Shown here: positions 16,941 to 25,688 of the stretch, in pieces
How positions within the stretch are numbered: the stretch's first letter is position 1
How the letters are laid out: each line of letters begins with the position of its first letter
From: Agathobaculum sp. Marseille-P7918
GTDB lineage: Bacteria; Bacillota; Clostridia; Oscillospirales; Butyricicoccaceae
Reading direction: 5' to 3'
NCBI RefSeq assembly: GCF_900625105.1
Contig: NZ_UYYD01000002.1
Span: 62,001 to 126,000, forward strand
DNA: 64,000 nucleotides
Program-made: the position numbers and the translations under genes
The notes under the pieces: generated by a model
Databases searched by the model: none
What the model was told of the DNA's origin: nothing
Seen by the model: only the letters and a program-made list of their open reading frames with translations

Positions 16941-18445
16941 TCCACTTCATTCCTTTCCAATTCTGACATTGCGGTATGGATCGGCCGAAGCGCTCCTTCC
17001 AGCTGGCAGAAAACCGGATACGCCCGCCGGTAATATGCCGTGTGATCCATGCGCGGCGCAACCGTACGCACGATCCGCACGGCCCGACGTATCGCCTCAT
17101 CCACTCCGGCATAAACGCCTGCCCCGATGCCCGCCAGCAGCGCAGCGCCAAAGGCAGCGGCCTCCGCCGTTTCCGAAACCTCGATCGGCAGGCCGAGCAT
17201 GTCCGCCTTGGTTTGCAGCCATACCGCGTTTTGGGTTCCGCCTCCGGTGGATACGATCCGGCGCACCGGCTGGCCGGCCGACAGTCGTTCGATCATCCGC
17301 TTCATCTCGTACGCAATGCCTTCATACACCGCCTGCATGAAATCCGCGCGCGTATGCTGTGCCTGCACGCCTGCAAAAGCGCCTCGGCTTTGCAGATCAC
17401 GGGCTGGCGAGCTCGAACCGCGCAGATGCGGCAGAAACAGCAGGCCATGCGCCCCCGGCGCAGCATCAATATCCGGCTGCGCCCCGGCAAATTCCCGTTG
17501 AAACCAATCGACCGACGCGCCGGACGCCGGAATTCCGCCCGAAGCATACCAGCGTTCCGGCGCCACATGGCAGCCCGTGTTAAAGCCCTTCCGGCCGAGC
17601 GTCTCCACGCTTGCCGCATCGGTTTTTGCCATGAGCAATTCCTCACAGGTGCCGGACGAATCCAGCACCACGCCCGGCTCCACCACACCGGTCGCCAATG
17701 CGCTGCAAATATGGTCATGCCCGCCGGTAAAAACCGGCGTGCCCGGTGCGACACCGCAGCGTGATGCGGCCTGTGCCGTCACCCTGCCGACCGGGCTGCC
17801 GGACGGCACCAGCTGCGGCAGTACCGACGCATCCATGCCGATCATGTGCAGCAGCTTGTCCGACCAGCACCGTTTTGAAAAATCCATCAGCATCGTACGG
17901 GACGCCAATGTGTAATCCATGCAGGAACCGCCGGTCAGGCAGAACCCCACATAATCCGGCACGCAATGCCAGCGATGCATGCGTGCAAACACGTCCGGCC
18001 GATTGTCTCTGAGCCAAAGCAGCTTGTTTGCTGTGAAGATATGCTGACGGCGCAGGTGCGTGATGGCGAACAGTTCCTCATCCGTCAGCCGCTCCGCCCA
18101 CCAGCTTTCATATTGTTCGGTGCGCCGGTCGAACCACGCAATGATCGGAAACAACGGCTGCCCTTCCCGGTCGAGCGGCACACCCGCCTCACCCATACCG
18201 GTCACGGCGATCCCGCAAAGGCGGCTGACCGCCCCCGGCAGCGCAGCTTCCAGCTGTGCTGCGGCCTGTTTCATCAGGTGAAAAACGATTTCGCGAATCT
18301 CTTCCGAGTCATACACCGCGCTGTCTTCGGAAGCGCGTCTGAGCGGCGAAGGGCTGCGCGCCTGTGCGGCCGTATTCCCTTCCTCGTCCCACACGACCAC
18401 CTTGATATTCGTCGTGCCGACATCAATCCCCATCAGATACTGCAA
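16937..18445 (-). CDS. FGGY family carbohydrate kinase
   Basis: A 502-residue cytoplasmic kinase starting LMGIDVGTTNIKVVV, the phosphate-1 motif of the FGGY/hexokinase fold. FTGGHDHICSALA near 255 and IVSTGGGTQNAVWLQ near 405 (adenosine motif) confirm the family, and length matches xylulo-, ribulo- and erythritol kinases. The start is taken as the TTG at 18445, which has GGAAGG 8 bases upstream; the ATG four codons later is the alternative. It should phosphorylate the imported sugar or its ketose for the aldolase. The precise substrate cannot be named. Confidence 0.88.
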   Translation of the reverse strand: MQYLMGIDVGTTNIKVVVWDEEGNTAAQARSPSPLRRASEDSAVYDSEEIREIVFHLMKQAAAQLEAALPGAVSRLCGIAVTGMGEAGVPLDREGQPLFPIIAWFDRRTEQYESWWAERLTDEELFAITHLRRQHIFTANKLLWLRDNRPDVFARMHRWHCVPDYVGFCLTGGSCMDYTLASRTMLMDFSKRCWSDKLLHMIGMDASVLPQLVPSGSPVGRVTAQAASRCGVAPGTPVFTGGHDHICSALATGVVEPGVVLDSSGTCEELLMAKTDAASVETLGRKGFNTGCHVAPERWYASGGIPASGASVDWFQREFAGAQPDIDAAPGAHGLLFLPHLRGSSSPARDLQSRGAFAGVQAQHTRADFMQAVYEGIAYEMKRMIERLSAGQPVRRIVSTGGGTQNAVWLQTKADMLGLPIEVSETAEAAAFGAALLAGIGAGVYAGVDEAIRRAVRIVRTVAPRMDHTAYYRRAYPVFCQLEGALRPIHTAMSELERNEVE

Positions 18446-18483
18446 ATTGTCCGCCTTCCTTTCTGTGTGCGCGGCACACCCGT

Positions 18484-19305
18484 TCATCGATAGAAATACG
18501 GCGCCAGCCGCAGTTCCTTGCACTGCCACGGATCATGCGAAAAGATAATGCGCGCATTGTATTTGCGCTGCAGCGCGCGCAGCTTTTTGACCGCACGCAC
18601 AAATCCAAGCGAATCTGCGATCATGCTGGGATAGACGACCGGAGGGCCATAGTTGATCGACGAGGTCACGGCATCGCTCGGGAAGATATAGGTTTGTTCC
18701 TCGCAATGCAGCACCAAGCCGATGACGCCGGGCGTATGCCCCTCAAACAGCACCAGCTCTACGCCTTCACAAAGTTCCATATCTTCGTCGATCAGGTCGA
18801 AATCCGCGCCCACTTCAAAATCCTGCCGGTAATACCCGGTGTCGGAGTAACCGCATGCCGCCCGATGGGTAGCCACCAGGCCGTTTGCAAAATCCTTTTC
18901 GCTCATGATCACGCCCTGAAAGCCCGGCGCGCCGCGCAGCAGCTCAAGCCCGCCGAAATGATCCCAGTGGCCGTGCGAAACAATGATCCGGCGGATCTCC
19001 CCGACCGAAACGCCGACCTTTTCCAGCTGCCGGTCGATGAATTCCTCGCGCTGGATGAACGCCGGATTGATCCGGCATGACTCCGGCGAGCGCCGCCCAT
19101 CCTGCGCGCCCAGCCCGGGTCCGCAGTCGTACAGCAGATACCCCTCCTTGGGATGCTTGATGAGCACACAGAGATAGGGAAATTTCATCCAGACATGCTG
19201 CGGGGTCTTATGGTCCCGGTCGCCAAAACTATATCCGCAGAAATTATAATCCGCGTCATTTTCACCATGCCCGATCTGAAAAATGGTAAACGAAAGTCCT
19301 TCCAT
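18484..19305 (-). CDS. metallo-beta-lactamase-fold hydrolase, lactonase-like
   Basis: A 273-residue protein with the dinuclear metal motif HGHWDH (111-116), a following GHTPG histidine, a PSDAV aspartate and FSHDP histidine. This pattern fits the N-acyl homoserine lactonase-like branch of the MBL fold. Inside an operon for sugar uptake, phosphorylation and cleavage, opening of a sugar lactone is more likely than quorum quenching. GAGGAGG precedes the ATG. It sits between the ABC permease (18-base gap) and the FGGY kinase. Confidence 0.82.
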   Translation of the reverse strand: MEGLSFTIFQIGHGENDADYNFCGYSFGDRDHKTPQHVWMKFPYLCVLIKHPKEGYLLYDCGPGLGAQDGRRSPESCRINPAFIQREEFIDRQLEKVGVSVGEIRRIIVSHGHWDHFGGLELLRGAPGFQGVIMSEKDFANGLVATHRAACGYSDTGYYRQDFEVGADFDLIDEDMELCEGVELVLFEGHTPGVIGLVLHCEEQTYIFPSDAVTSSINYGPPVVYPSMIADSLGFVRAVKKLRALQRKYNARIIFSHDPWQCKELRLAPYFYR

Positions 19306-19323
19306 TTGGTATGCCTCCTCTTC

Positions 19324-20271
19324 TCAGCGTTTGCGGACCTCTACATTGCTCATCGCAACTGCCGCCAGCAGCACCACGCCCTTGATGACCCACTGCCAAT
19401 AATCGTTCAGGCCGACCATAATCATGCCGTTGCTGAGCACGCCCATGATAAACACGCCGAACAATACGCCGCTGATCTTGCCGCTGCCGCCATTGATGCT
19501 GACGCCGCCCAGCACGATCGCGGTGATGACATCCATCGGAAAATCCGTGCCGATCGCCGGCTGACCCGAACCGAGGCGGCCCGCCATCATCAGGCCTGCG
19601 ATCGAAGCAAACAGTGCGCTCGCACCGAACGCAATCATATACACCTTGTTGGTGTTGATGCCGGACAGGCGCGCTGCCTCCGCGTTGCCGCCGACTGCAT
19701 AAATATAGCGGCCGATGTACGTATGATCGAGCACCCAGAAGCCAAACGCAAACGCGATGATCATCAGCAGCAGCGGAAATGGGAAAAAGCCGAACAAATA
19801 GCCTTGCCCAATGAATTTGAACGCATCCGCGATGCCGTATATCGGCTTTGCGGAAGTCAGCAGATAGGCAATGCCCTTGAGAATGGTCTGCATCGCAAGC
19901 GTTGCGATCAGCGGCGACACCTTAAACCGGGTGTATGCCACGCCGTTGATCAAGCCAAACCCCAGCCCGCAGAGCAGCGTAATCACAAACGCGACCGGCA
20001 GCGGAAGACCCAGATTGACCGACAGCAGCGCTGCGAGCACGCCGGAAAACGCCAGCATGGAGCCGTTGGAAATATCAATGCCGCCCGTCAGCATCAGGAA
20101 GGTCGCGCCGACCGCGGCGATACCGGTGCTTGCAACCTGCCGCCCGATCGTCATGACGTTTTCCAAGGTACGGAAATTCTCGCTGAGCAGCATAAAGATC
20201 AGAACTTCCACGACCAGAATGATAAACACACCGTATTTCCGGTATATGGCACTCCATTTCATCTGTTTCAT
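19324..20271 (-). CDS. sugar ABC transporter permease (RbsC type)
   Basis: A 315-residue membrane protein with about ten hydrophobic segments. It shows the family signatures GGIDISNGSMLAFSG near 67 and VLGGVSINGGSGKISGV near 255. RbsC-type permeases form the homodimeric channel for pentose, hexose and polyol uptake. It is preceded by the RbsA-type ATPase gene (9-base gap) and followed by the MBL hydrolase gene. Confidence 0.92.
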   Translation of the reverse strand: MKQMKWSAIYRKYGVFIILVVEVLIFMLLSENFRTLENVMTIGRQVASTGIAAVGATFLMLTGGIDISNGSMLAFSGVLAALLSVNLGLPLPVAFVITLLCGLGFGLINGVAYTRFKVSPLIATLAMQTILKGIAYLLTSAKPIYGIADAFKFIGQGYLFGFFPFPLLLMIIAFAFGFWVLDHTYIGRYIYAVGGNAEAARLSGINTNKVYMIAFGASALFASIAGLMMAGRLGSGQPAIGTDFPMDVITAIVLGGVSINGGSGKISGVLFGVFIMGVLSNGMIMVGLNDYWQWVIKGVVLLAAVAMSNVEVRKR

Positions 20272-20280
20272 TTTTTCACC

Positions 20281-21798
20281 TCATGATCCGATGTTGACTG
20301 CCGGAAGCGTTCCGCCGGAAGCCAATTCCAAAATATTTTCCTGCGTCACCTGATCGCCGCGCAGCTCACCGTTGAGGCGGCCCTCACACATCACCAGCAC
20401 GCGCGAGCACAGGCCGACCACTTCCAGCATCTCGGACGAGATCACAATAATCGATCGTCCTTCCGCGCGCAGCCGATCCATCAGCTCATAGATTTCTTTT
20501 TTTGCGCCGACGTCGATGCCGCGGGTCGGTTCGTCCAGAAACAGGATATCCGCTTCGGTGGACAGCCATTTGGACAGCACGACTTTTTGCTGATTGCCGC
20601 CGGACAGGCTGGAGGCATGGGCCTCCGGGGAGGCTAATTTGATCGACAGCGCTTTGATAAACCGGTCGATCAAAGCGCGCTCTTTGGGACGCGATACGGT
20701 GAGCAGTTTGCTCAGCGCATTGATCTTGATCAATGAAATATTATCGGCAATCGGCAATTCCAAATGCAGGCCCTGCCGCTTGCGATCCTCCGGGATCATT
20801 GCGATGCCCTGCTCGATCGCATCGCGCGGTGTGTTGATGCGCACCGCTCTGCCGTTGACCGTGATTTCGCCCGTCTCCCGACGGTCCGCACCAAAAATCG
20901 CGCGGATGATTTCCGATCGTCCGGAACCGACCAGTCCGGCAAGGCCCAACACCTCGCCTTTATACAAAGAGAATGAGATATCATGTAATTCTCGTGTGTT
21001 CAAATTTTTGACCTGCAATACCGGCTCTTCCATGTTGCCGGGCGTGCGGATGCTTTCGGGAAATTCTCCTCCCAGTTCGCGCCCCACCATCAGCCGGATC
21101 AGCTCCGCCCGGTTGGTTCTTGCGGTTTCCAGCGTCTGGATCACTTCGCCATCCCGCATAATGGTCACGCGGTCCGCCAGCTCGAGCAATTCTTCGATTC
21201 GGTGGGAGATATAAATAATCGTTACGTTCTGCGATTTCAGTTTTCGCACCAGCTGAAACAGTGCCTCTACCTCCTGCGTGGTCAGCGGTGCCGTCGGCTC
21301 GTCCATGATGAGAAAACGAACCTTTTCCAGCATGGATTTCCCGATCTCGACCAACTGGCAGTAAGCCACGCTCAGTTCGTTGATCTTTTTTGTCGGATCG
21401 ACTTCCACGCCGAGCTCTGCAAACAGCTCTTTCGACCGTGCGATCATCGCATTCCGGTCAACATCCAGCCCCTTTCTGATCTCCTTGCCCAAAAACAGGT
21501 TTTCATAGACCGTCATTTCCGGAACAAGATTAAACTCCTGATAGATCATTCCGATGCCTTCTGCTTTGGCTGCATTCGGCGTCAGCCCGTCATACTCTCT
21601 GCTGTCGATCCGAATCACGCCGGAATCCGGCCTGCTCGCCCCGGACAGCATTTTGCACAGCGTAGACTTACCCGCGCCGTTCTCGCCCAGCAAAGCGTGT
21701 ACCTCGCCGGGCACAAAGGTGAGGCTCACGTCCTTGAGAGCATGGATGCCGACAAAGTATTTGTTTATATTTTCTACGGATAACGATGCTTGCTTCAT
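20281..21798 (-). CDS. sugar ABC transporter ATP-binding protein (RbsA type)
   Basis: A 505-residue protein containing two fused ABC domains. The first has Walker A GENGAGKST near 38, a divergent signature (LSVAYCQ) and Walker B LIMDEPTAPL; the second has LSGGNQQKVVLSKWL near 400 and ILFLDEPTRGIDVGAK. A degenerate second Walker A is normal for RbsA/MglA. It energises the permease at 19324-20271. AGGGTGAG lies ahead of the ATG. Confidence 0.94.
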   Translation of the reverse strand: MKQASLSVENINKYFVGIHALKDVSLTFVPGEVHALLGENGAGKSTLCKMLSGASRPDSGVIRIDSREYDGLTPNAAKAEGIGMIYQEFNLVPEMTVYENLFLGKEIRKGLDVDRNAMIARSKELFAELGVEVDPTKKINELSVAYCQLVEIGKSMLEKVRFLIMDEPTAPLTTQEVEALFQLVRKLKSQNVTIIYISHRIEELLELADRVTIMRDGEVIQTLETARTNRAELIRLMVGRELGGEFPESIRTPGNMEEPVLQVKNLNTRELHDISFSLYKGEVLGLAGLVGSGRSEIIRAIFGADRRETGEITVNGRAVRINTPRDAIEQGIAMIPEDRKRQGLHLELPIADNISLIKINALSKLLTVSRPKERALIDRFIKALSIKLASPEAHASSLSGGNQQKVVLSKWLSTEADILFLDEPTRGIDVGAKKEIYELMDRLRAEGRSIIVISSEMLEVVGLCSRVLVMCEGRLNGELRGDQVTQENILELASGGTLPAVNIGS

Positions 21799-21812
21799 GT
21801 GCTCACCCTATC

Positions 21813-21845
21813 GGGCCGGCTGCTGTGCTGCGGCAGCGGCCGGCC
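21813..21845 (-). other. GC-rich mRNA hairpin after the sugar-binding protein gene
   Basis: GGCCGGC pairs with GCCGGCC, with an inner GC-rich stem and a bulge; no T-tract. It occupies the gap between the binding-protein and ATPase genes, as in the other two ABC operons of this window. Confidence 0.6.
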
Positions 21846-21870
21846 TGATTCATCCTTTCTCAGTACTGCG

Positions 21871-22884
21871 TTACTGGAACTGCGTATAATCCGGCGTCTT
21901 GGCCAGATAATCCTTTACATTATCCTGTGTGATCGCCATGACCTCTACCGTGAAGATCTCCTCATAGTCCTTGCCCAGTGCGGCATTCGTGATGTTCTGC
22001 ATGCAAGCATAGCCGATTTCCTGGAACATCCAGGCGCCTGCGACGGTGGCACGATAGACGCCGCCTTCCTGAATCTTCTCCAACGCCGCATCCGTTCCGT
22101 CGATGCCGCCCAGGAACATATCGTCCAAATTCTTGCCCGAGCTTTGCAGTGCCTCATACGCGCCCAACGCACCGGAATCGTTGACGCACAGAATCACCTT
22201 GACATCGGGATGCGCCTGCAGAATGGACTCGGTCACGCTCATGCCGGTATCGGTCTCATGGCCTTCTTCCTCCGCTACGATCGTTGCATTCGGGCATTTT
22301 TCCGCCAGCACATCCTTGAACCCATCCACGCGTTCCATGACCGCGTCCACCGCCGGCTGGGTCAGCAGCGCGACCTCCGCCGTGCCGCCCAGTTTATCAT
22401 TGATCCACTCCGCGGCAGCCTCAGCCAGCTTTACGCCCTGGTCATAGTCGTCATACTTGAGCACGGCGGTGCGTCCCTCAATATCCGGATAGGTGTTGAC
22501 CGCAACGCCCTTTGCTTCCGCGTTCTGCACCGCATCGGCCAGCGCCAGACCGTCAATGGCACGGCAATCGATCGCCGCGCAGCCCATTGCAACCAGATTC
22601 TCCATGCCGGATACCTGTTTTTCCGCCGAGGAGGCGCCGTCCACTACATTCAGTTCGTACCCATGCTCATCCGCAAATGCCTGCGCGCCTTCAATGGTCT
22701 GGACAAACACCTGATTGGCCAAATCCATTGCCACGAACCCCAATTTGATCGTATCACCGTTTTCCGGCGCATCCGCCGACCCTCCGCCGACCGAAGGCTC
22801 CATGCTGCAAGCCGAAAAAGTCAGGCACAGAAGGGATGCCGTCAAGCCGGCTACAATTCTTTTTCTCAGCATTTTCTGGTTCAT
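21871..22884 (-). CDS. sugar ABC transporter substrate-binding lipoprotein
   Basis: A 337-residue periplasmic-binding-protein-like lipoprotein of the ribose/galactose-binding (peripla_BP_4) type. The signal peptide ends in TFSACSME, giving a lipidated cysteine near residue 26. The core shows KLGFVAMDLANQVFVQTIEGAQ, typical of the first strand-helix of this fold, and VILCVNDSGALGAYEAL later. The start is the ATG at 22884 with AAAGGAG upstream. It defines the external ligand of the operon, a sugar or polyol that cannot be identified from sequence. Confidence 0.92.
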   Translation of the reverse strand: MNQKMLRKRIVAGLTASLLCLTFSACSMEPSVGGGSADAPENGDTIKLGFVAMDLANQVFVQTIEGAQAFADEHGYELNVVDGASSAEKQVSGMENLVAMGCAAIDCRAIDGLALADAVQNAEAKGVAVNTYPDIEGRTAVLKYDDYDQGVKLAEAAAEWINDKLGGTAEVALLTQPAVDAVMERVDGFKDVLAEKCPNATIVAEEEGHETDTGMSVTESILQAHPDVKVILCVNDSGALGAYEALQSSGKNLDDMFLGGIDGTDAALEKIQEGGVYRATVAGAWMFQEIGYACMQNITNAALGKDYEEIFTVEVMAITQDNVKDYLAKTPDYTQFQ

Positions 22885-22926
22885 CGTTTTTGCTCCTTTC
22901 ATTTCTCAGTCTGTTTCCGTTATCCT

Positions 22927-23769
22927 TCAATACCGGTTTGCCGCCCTGCATACCTCGATCCACTGAGCGACCACCGGTTTGATCGCCGCCTTGACCGGCT
23001 CCATCAAATCCGAAATGTTGGTCGATGCCGCATCGATGCGCGTCTTGAGATCTTTGATATAGGTGGCGTGCAGCTGCGTACCTACATTTACCTTTGCCAT
23101 CCCCTCCTTGATACATTCCTTTATTACCTCAAAAGGCACTCCGGTCCCGCCATGCAGCACCAGCGGAATAGAGACCAGCCGATTGACTTGGCGCAAGCGT
23201 TCCAGATCGATATGCGGTTTGCTTTTATAAAAGCCATGTGCCGTTCCGATCCCAACGGCAAGCGAGTCCACCCCGGTGCTTTCCGCCAGCGCAACCGCAT
23301 CCGCCGGACGCACCAGATAGTCATCCCCCTCATAGGTTCCTTCCACACCTCTGCCAAGGATGCGGCCGATTTCTGCCTCCACAATCGCGCCATGCCGATG
23401 GGCATATTCGACCACTTCCCGCGTCTGCCTAATATTCTCCTCGAGCGAGCACATGGAAGCGTCGATCATCACCGACTGGTAACCGCTGTCCACCGCCGCC
23501 TTGCACAGGTCCACCGAATTGGAATGATCCAGATGCAGAATGACATGGCCGCCGGATTTTTGCCTTGCGACCTCGGCCATGGCATACAGGTAATCCAGCC
23601 CGACCGACTGCGCCACACGCATATTGGTTGCCAGATAGACCACCGCCCGTTTCTCTGCCGCGGCCTCGGCCACTGCCTGCATCTCCCAGCAGTCCGAACA
23701 GTTAAACGCGGGAATGGCATATCCTTTTGCGTCCGCATCCAGCAGGGCCTGTTTATAATCCACTTTCAT
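22927..23769 (-). CDS. class II ketose-bisphosphate aldolase
   Basis: A 280-residue zinc-dependent aldolase of the fructose/tagatose-bisphosphate family. HLDHSNS near residue 81 carries the catalytic Asp and zinc His; EAEIGRI near 130, GIGTAHGFYK near 174 and LHGGTG near 207 are further metal and phosphate sites. It should cleave a phosphorylated ketose to dihydroxyacetone phosphate and an aldehyde. It is the first gene of the sugar operon, with GGAGG ahead of its ATG. The ACTTTCATTT repeat, a candidate regulator site, overlaps its start codon. Confidence 0.88.
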   Translation of the reverse strand: MKVDYKQALLDADAKGYAIPAFNCSDCWEMQAVAEAAAEKRAVVYLATNMRVAQSVGLDYLYAMAEVARQKSGGHVILHLDHSNSVDLCKAAVDSGYQSVMIDASMCSLEENIRQTREVVEYAHRHGAIVEAEIGRILGRGVEGTYEGDDYLVRPADAVALAESTGVDSLAVGIGTAHGFYKSKPHIDLERLRQVNRLVSIPLVLHGGTGVPFEVIKECIKEGMAKVNVGTQLHATYIKDLKTRIDAASTNISDLMEPVKAAIKPVVAQWIEVCRAANRY

Positions 23770-23831
23770 TTAGCACCTCCAGATGTATTATTTGCTTTTA
23801 ATTACTTTCATTTTGTTTTGTTTATGATCGA

Positions 23832-23860
23832 ATAATATCATAACGTTTTCCGGAATGCAA
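23832..23860 (-). promoter_or_regulatory. promoter of the sugar/polyol operon
   Basis: On the minus strand TTGCAT (23855-23860), 17-base spacer, TATTAT (23832-23837). Two ACTTTCATTT repeats, 23804-23813 and 23762-23771, lie downstream of it and a third (23967-23976) lies at the divergent promoter. Confidence 0.72.
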
Positions 23861-23963
23861 GTAAGAAAAAGGGAATTCTCGCACATCTGACGTAGATAAT
23901 ATCTCATATTTTTTGTGCAAACCGCCGGTTTCCTTGTTTTTCTCCAACTTTGGAATAACACTA

Positions 23964-23991
23964 TTGACTTTCATTTCATTTTTACTATAAT
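23964..23991 (+). promoter_or_regulatory. promoter and operator of the DeoR gene
   Basis: TTGACT (23964-23969), 16-base spacer, perfect TATAAT (23986-23991). The spacer contains ACTTTCATTTCATTT, direct repeats resembling known operators of DeoR-family sugar regulators, so autoregulation is likely. Confidence 0.75.
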
Positions 23992-24024
23992 TAAGTTAAA
24001 TAGAGAAAATATGGAGGAATTGCT

Positions 24025-24798
24025 GTGATCAATCTCAACAGCAGGCAAAGCGAAATCTATCACATGGTCAAAGAACGTTCGGTTATGAAAGTTCGTGATA
24101 TCATTTCGCTGTTTGATGTTTCCGCCGCCACCATACGAAAAGATCTGACCCTTTTGGAAGAATCCGGTCTGCTCCGTCGGACGCATGGCGAAGTCCACGC
24201 CATTGCGCCAAACGGGCTGCAAATGACGCCATTTGAAGCCCGCAGTTTTTTGTGCATCGAGGCCAAGCGCAAAATTGCGCAGGCAGCCGTGCAGCAAATC
24301 AATGACGGCGAAAGCATCATTCTGGATTCCGGCAGCACCACCGCGGAAATCGCCAAACTTCTGGTGGATCGCAAAAACCTGACTGTGATCACCAATTCCC
24401 TTCCCGTCGCGCTCGCGCTCAGCTCGAGCGCCGTGACCGTCATCATCGTCGGCGGCATGTTTTTGGGGCAAAACATTTCCATACAGGGGCCGGATGCGGA
24501 AGCGTTTTTGCAGCAGATCGAAGCAGACAAAGCCTTTATCTCTGCCACCGGCGTGCGCAACAACATTGGCCTGACGGCATCCAACCCTCTGGAAGCCAGC
24601 ATCAAAAAATGCATGATCCACGCCGCGCACAAAGTATATGCCGTTCTGGATTCTTCCAAGTTTTCGATCGGAAGCATCAATCTGTTTGCTGATTTCAGCG
24701 AAATTGATACCCTGATCACCGAGGCGCTGCCCGATGATCCAAGCCTCACCCAACGTTTTGATGCGCTCGGAACGCAGATCATCTTTGCAGACTCATAA
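24025..24798 (+). CDS. DeoR/GlpR family sugar-operon regulator
   Basis: A 257-residue repressor-type protein. The N-terminal winged helix reads MKVRDIISLFDVSAATIRKD (about 20-40), the family recognition motif. The C-terminal half is the isomerase-like effector domain with ILDSGSTTAEIAKLL near 95, VITNSLP and DSSKFSIGS, which usually senses a phosphorylated sugar. The start is GTG at 24025 with GGAGG 8 bases upstream. It is divergent from the aldolase-led operon and shares its operator repeats. Confidence 0.9.
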   Translation: MINLNSRQSEIYHMVKERSVMKVRDIISLFDVSAATIRKDLTLLEESGLLRRTHGEVHAIAPNGLQMTPFEARSFLCIEAKRKIAQAAVQQINDGESIILDSGSTTAEIAKLLVDRKNLTVITNSLPVALALSSSAVTVIIVGGMFLGQNISIQGPDAEAFLQQIEADKAFISATGVRNNIGLTASNPLEASIKKCMIHAAHKVYAVLDSSKFSIGSINLFADFSEIDTLITEALPDDPSLTQRFDALGTQIIFADS

Positions 24799-24820
24799 CC
24801 GTCGCACGAAGGAGACCCTC

Positions 24821-25366
24821 ATGACAGAAAAAGAAAAAATGCTCGCCGGACTGCAATTTGATCCCGCCGATCCTGCGCTGCGCGCAATGCGCAATGCCTG
24901 TTATGCGCTGCTCGATCAGCTCAACCGCATCAGCAACAGCGATAAACCCGCGCGTGCCCGCATTTTGCAGCAATTATGCGGCGCAGTGGGACGCAATATC
25001 AACATCAAATCCATGTTTCAATGCGATTATGGCAGCAATATTTTCATTGGGGATGATGTGTTCATCAACTATAACTGCGTTTTCTCCGATTGCGGCCGCA
25101 TCACCATCGGCGACCGCACGCTGATCGGTCCGCAGGTAGGCATTTATGCGGTAAACCATCCGCTCGACGCAGCAGAACGCGCCACCGGACGCGAAACCGG
25201 CATCGGGGTCACCATTGGCGCCGATTGCTGGATCGGCGGACATGCCACCATCAATCCGGGCGTGACACTGGGCGACCGCGTGGTTGTCGCCTCGGGTGCG
25301 GTTGTAACGCATTCTTTTCCGGACGATGTGCTGATCGGCGGCGTGCCCGCACGCGTGCTCCGATAA
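24821..25366 (+). CDS. sugar O-acetyltransferase (maltose/galactoside acetyltransferase type)
   Basis: A 181-residue left-handed beta-helix acetyltransferase. The N-terminal maltose-acetyltransferase segment (TEKEKMLAGLQFDP) is followed by hexapeptide repeats, with YAVNHPLD carrying the catalytic histidine and IGADCWIGGHATINPGVTLG in the coil region. It acetylates sugars with acetyl-CoA, often to detoxify non-metabolisable analogues. It lies 22 bases behind the DeoR regulator, so is co-transcribed with it. GAAGGAG precedes the ATG at 24821. A second member occurs at 56607. Confidence 0.9.
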   Translation: MTEKEKMLAGLQFDPADPALRAMRNACYALLDQLNRISNSDKPARARILQQLCGAVGRNINIKSMFQCDYGSNIFIGDDVFINYNCVFSDCGRITIGDRTLIGPQVGIYAVNHPLDAAERATGRETGIGVTIGADCWIGGHATINPGVTLGDRVVVASGAVVTHSFPDDVLIGGVPARVLR

Positions 25367-25424
25367 CGCAGCGATCCATCCGGGAATACATCCCCATTGC
25401 CGTGCGGCAGGCGACCCACAAAAA

Positions 25425-25476
25425 CAAAATCCCCCTATTCTGTGCTTGATTTACAAACACGGAATAGGGGGATTTG
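25425..25476. terminator. long hairpin terminator
   Basis: A stem of about 18 bp with one bulge (arms 25425-25444 and 25458-25476, core ATCCCCCTATTC / GAATAGGGGGAT). On the minus strand it is followed by TTTTGTTTTTG, so it mainly ends the SGNH-deformylase-SDR operon, but it may also stop the acetyltransferase transcript. Confidence 0.8.
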
Positions 25477-25508
25477 CTTATGAAAGCGGTTTTGATTTCT
25501 GTAGGCTT

Positions 25509-25688
25509 TTAATGGAACTTTCCAAAATACACGCCGGATGCAAAGCCGATGCAGTCATAGTCCTCCAGACGGACCATCTGCCGGGCGGTCACGTCGATCA
25601 AGTCCATTGCGTCTGCTCTTGCCATGGCTTGCAGCACCTGCAAGGTATTGCCATGATGCCGGGAATAGTAGCAAACCGCGGTTTTCAT
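25509..25688 (-). pseudogene. truncated flavodoxin (N-terminal 59 residues)
   Basis: A 59-codon reading frame starting at the ATG that overlaps the SDR stop (ATGA). It reads like the first third of a flavodoxin: KTAVCYYSRHHGNTLQVLQ (FMN phosphate loop), DLIDVTARQ, then DYDCIGFASGVYFGKFH, where a full-length flavodoxin of about 160 residues would continue. It stops at TAA, and neither the same frame beyond the stop nor the adjacent sequence resembles the rest. The terminator hairpin begins 33 bases later. It is either a decayed gene or a minimal peptide; decay is more likely. Confidence 0.7.
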
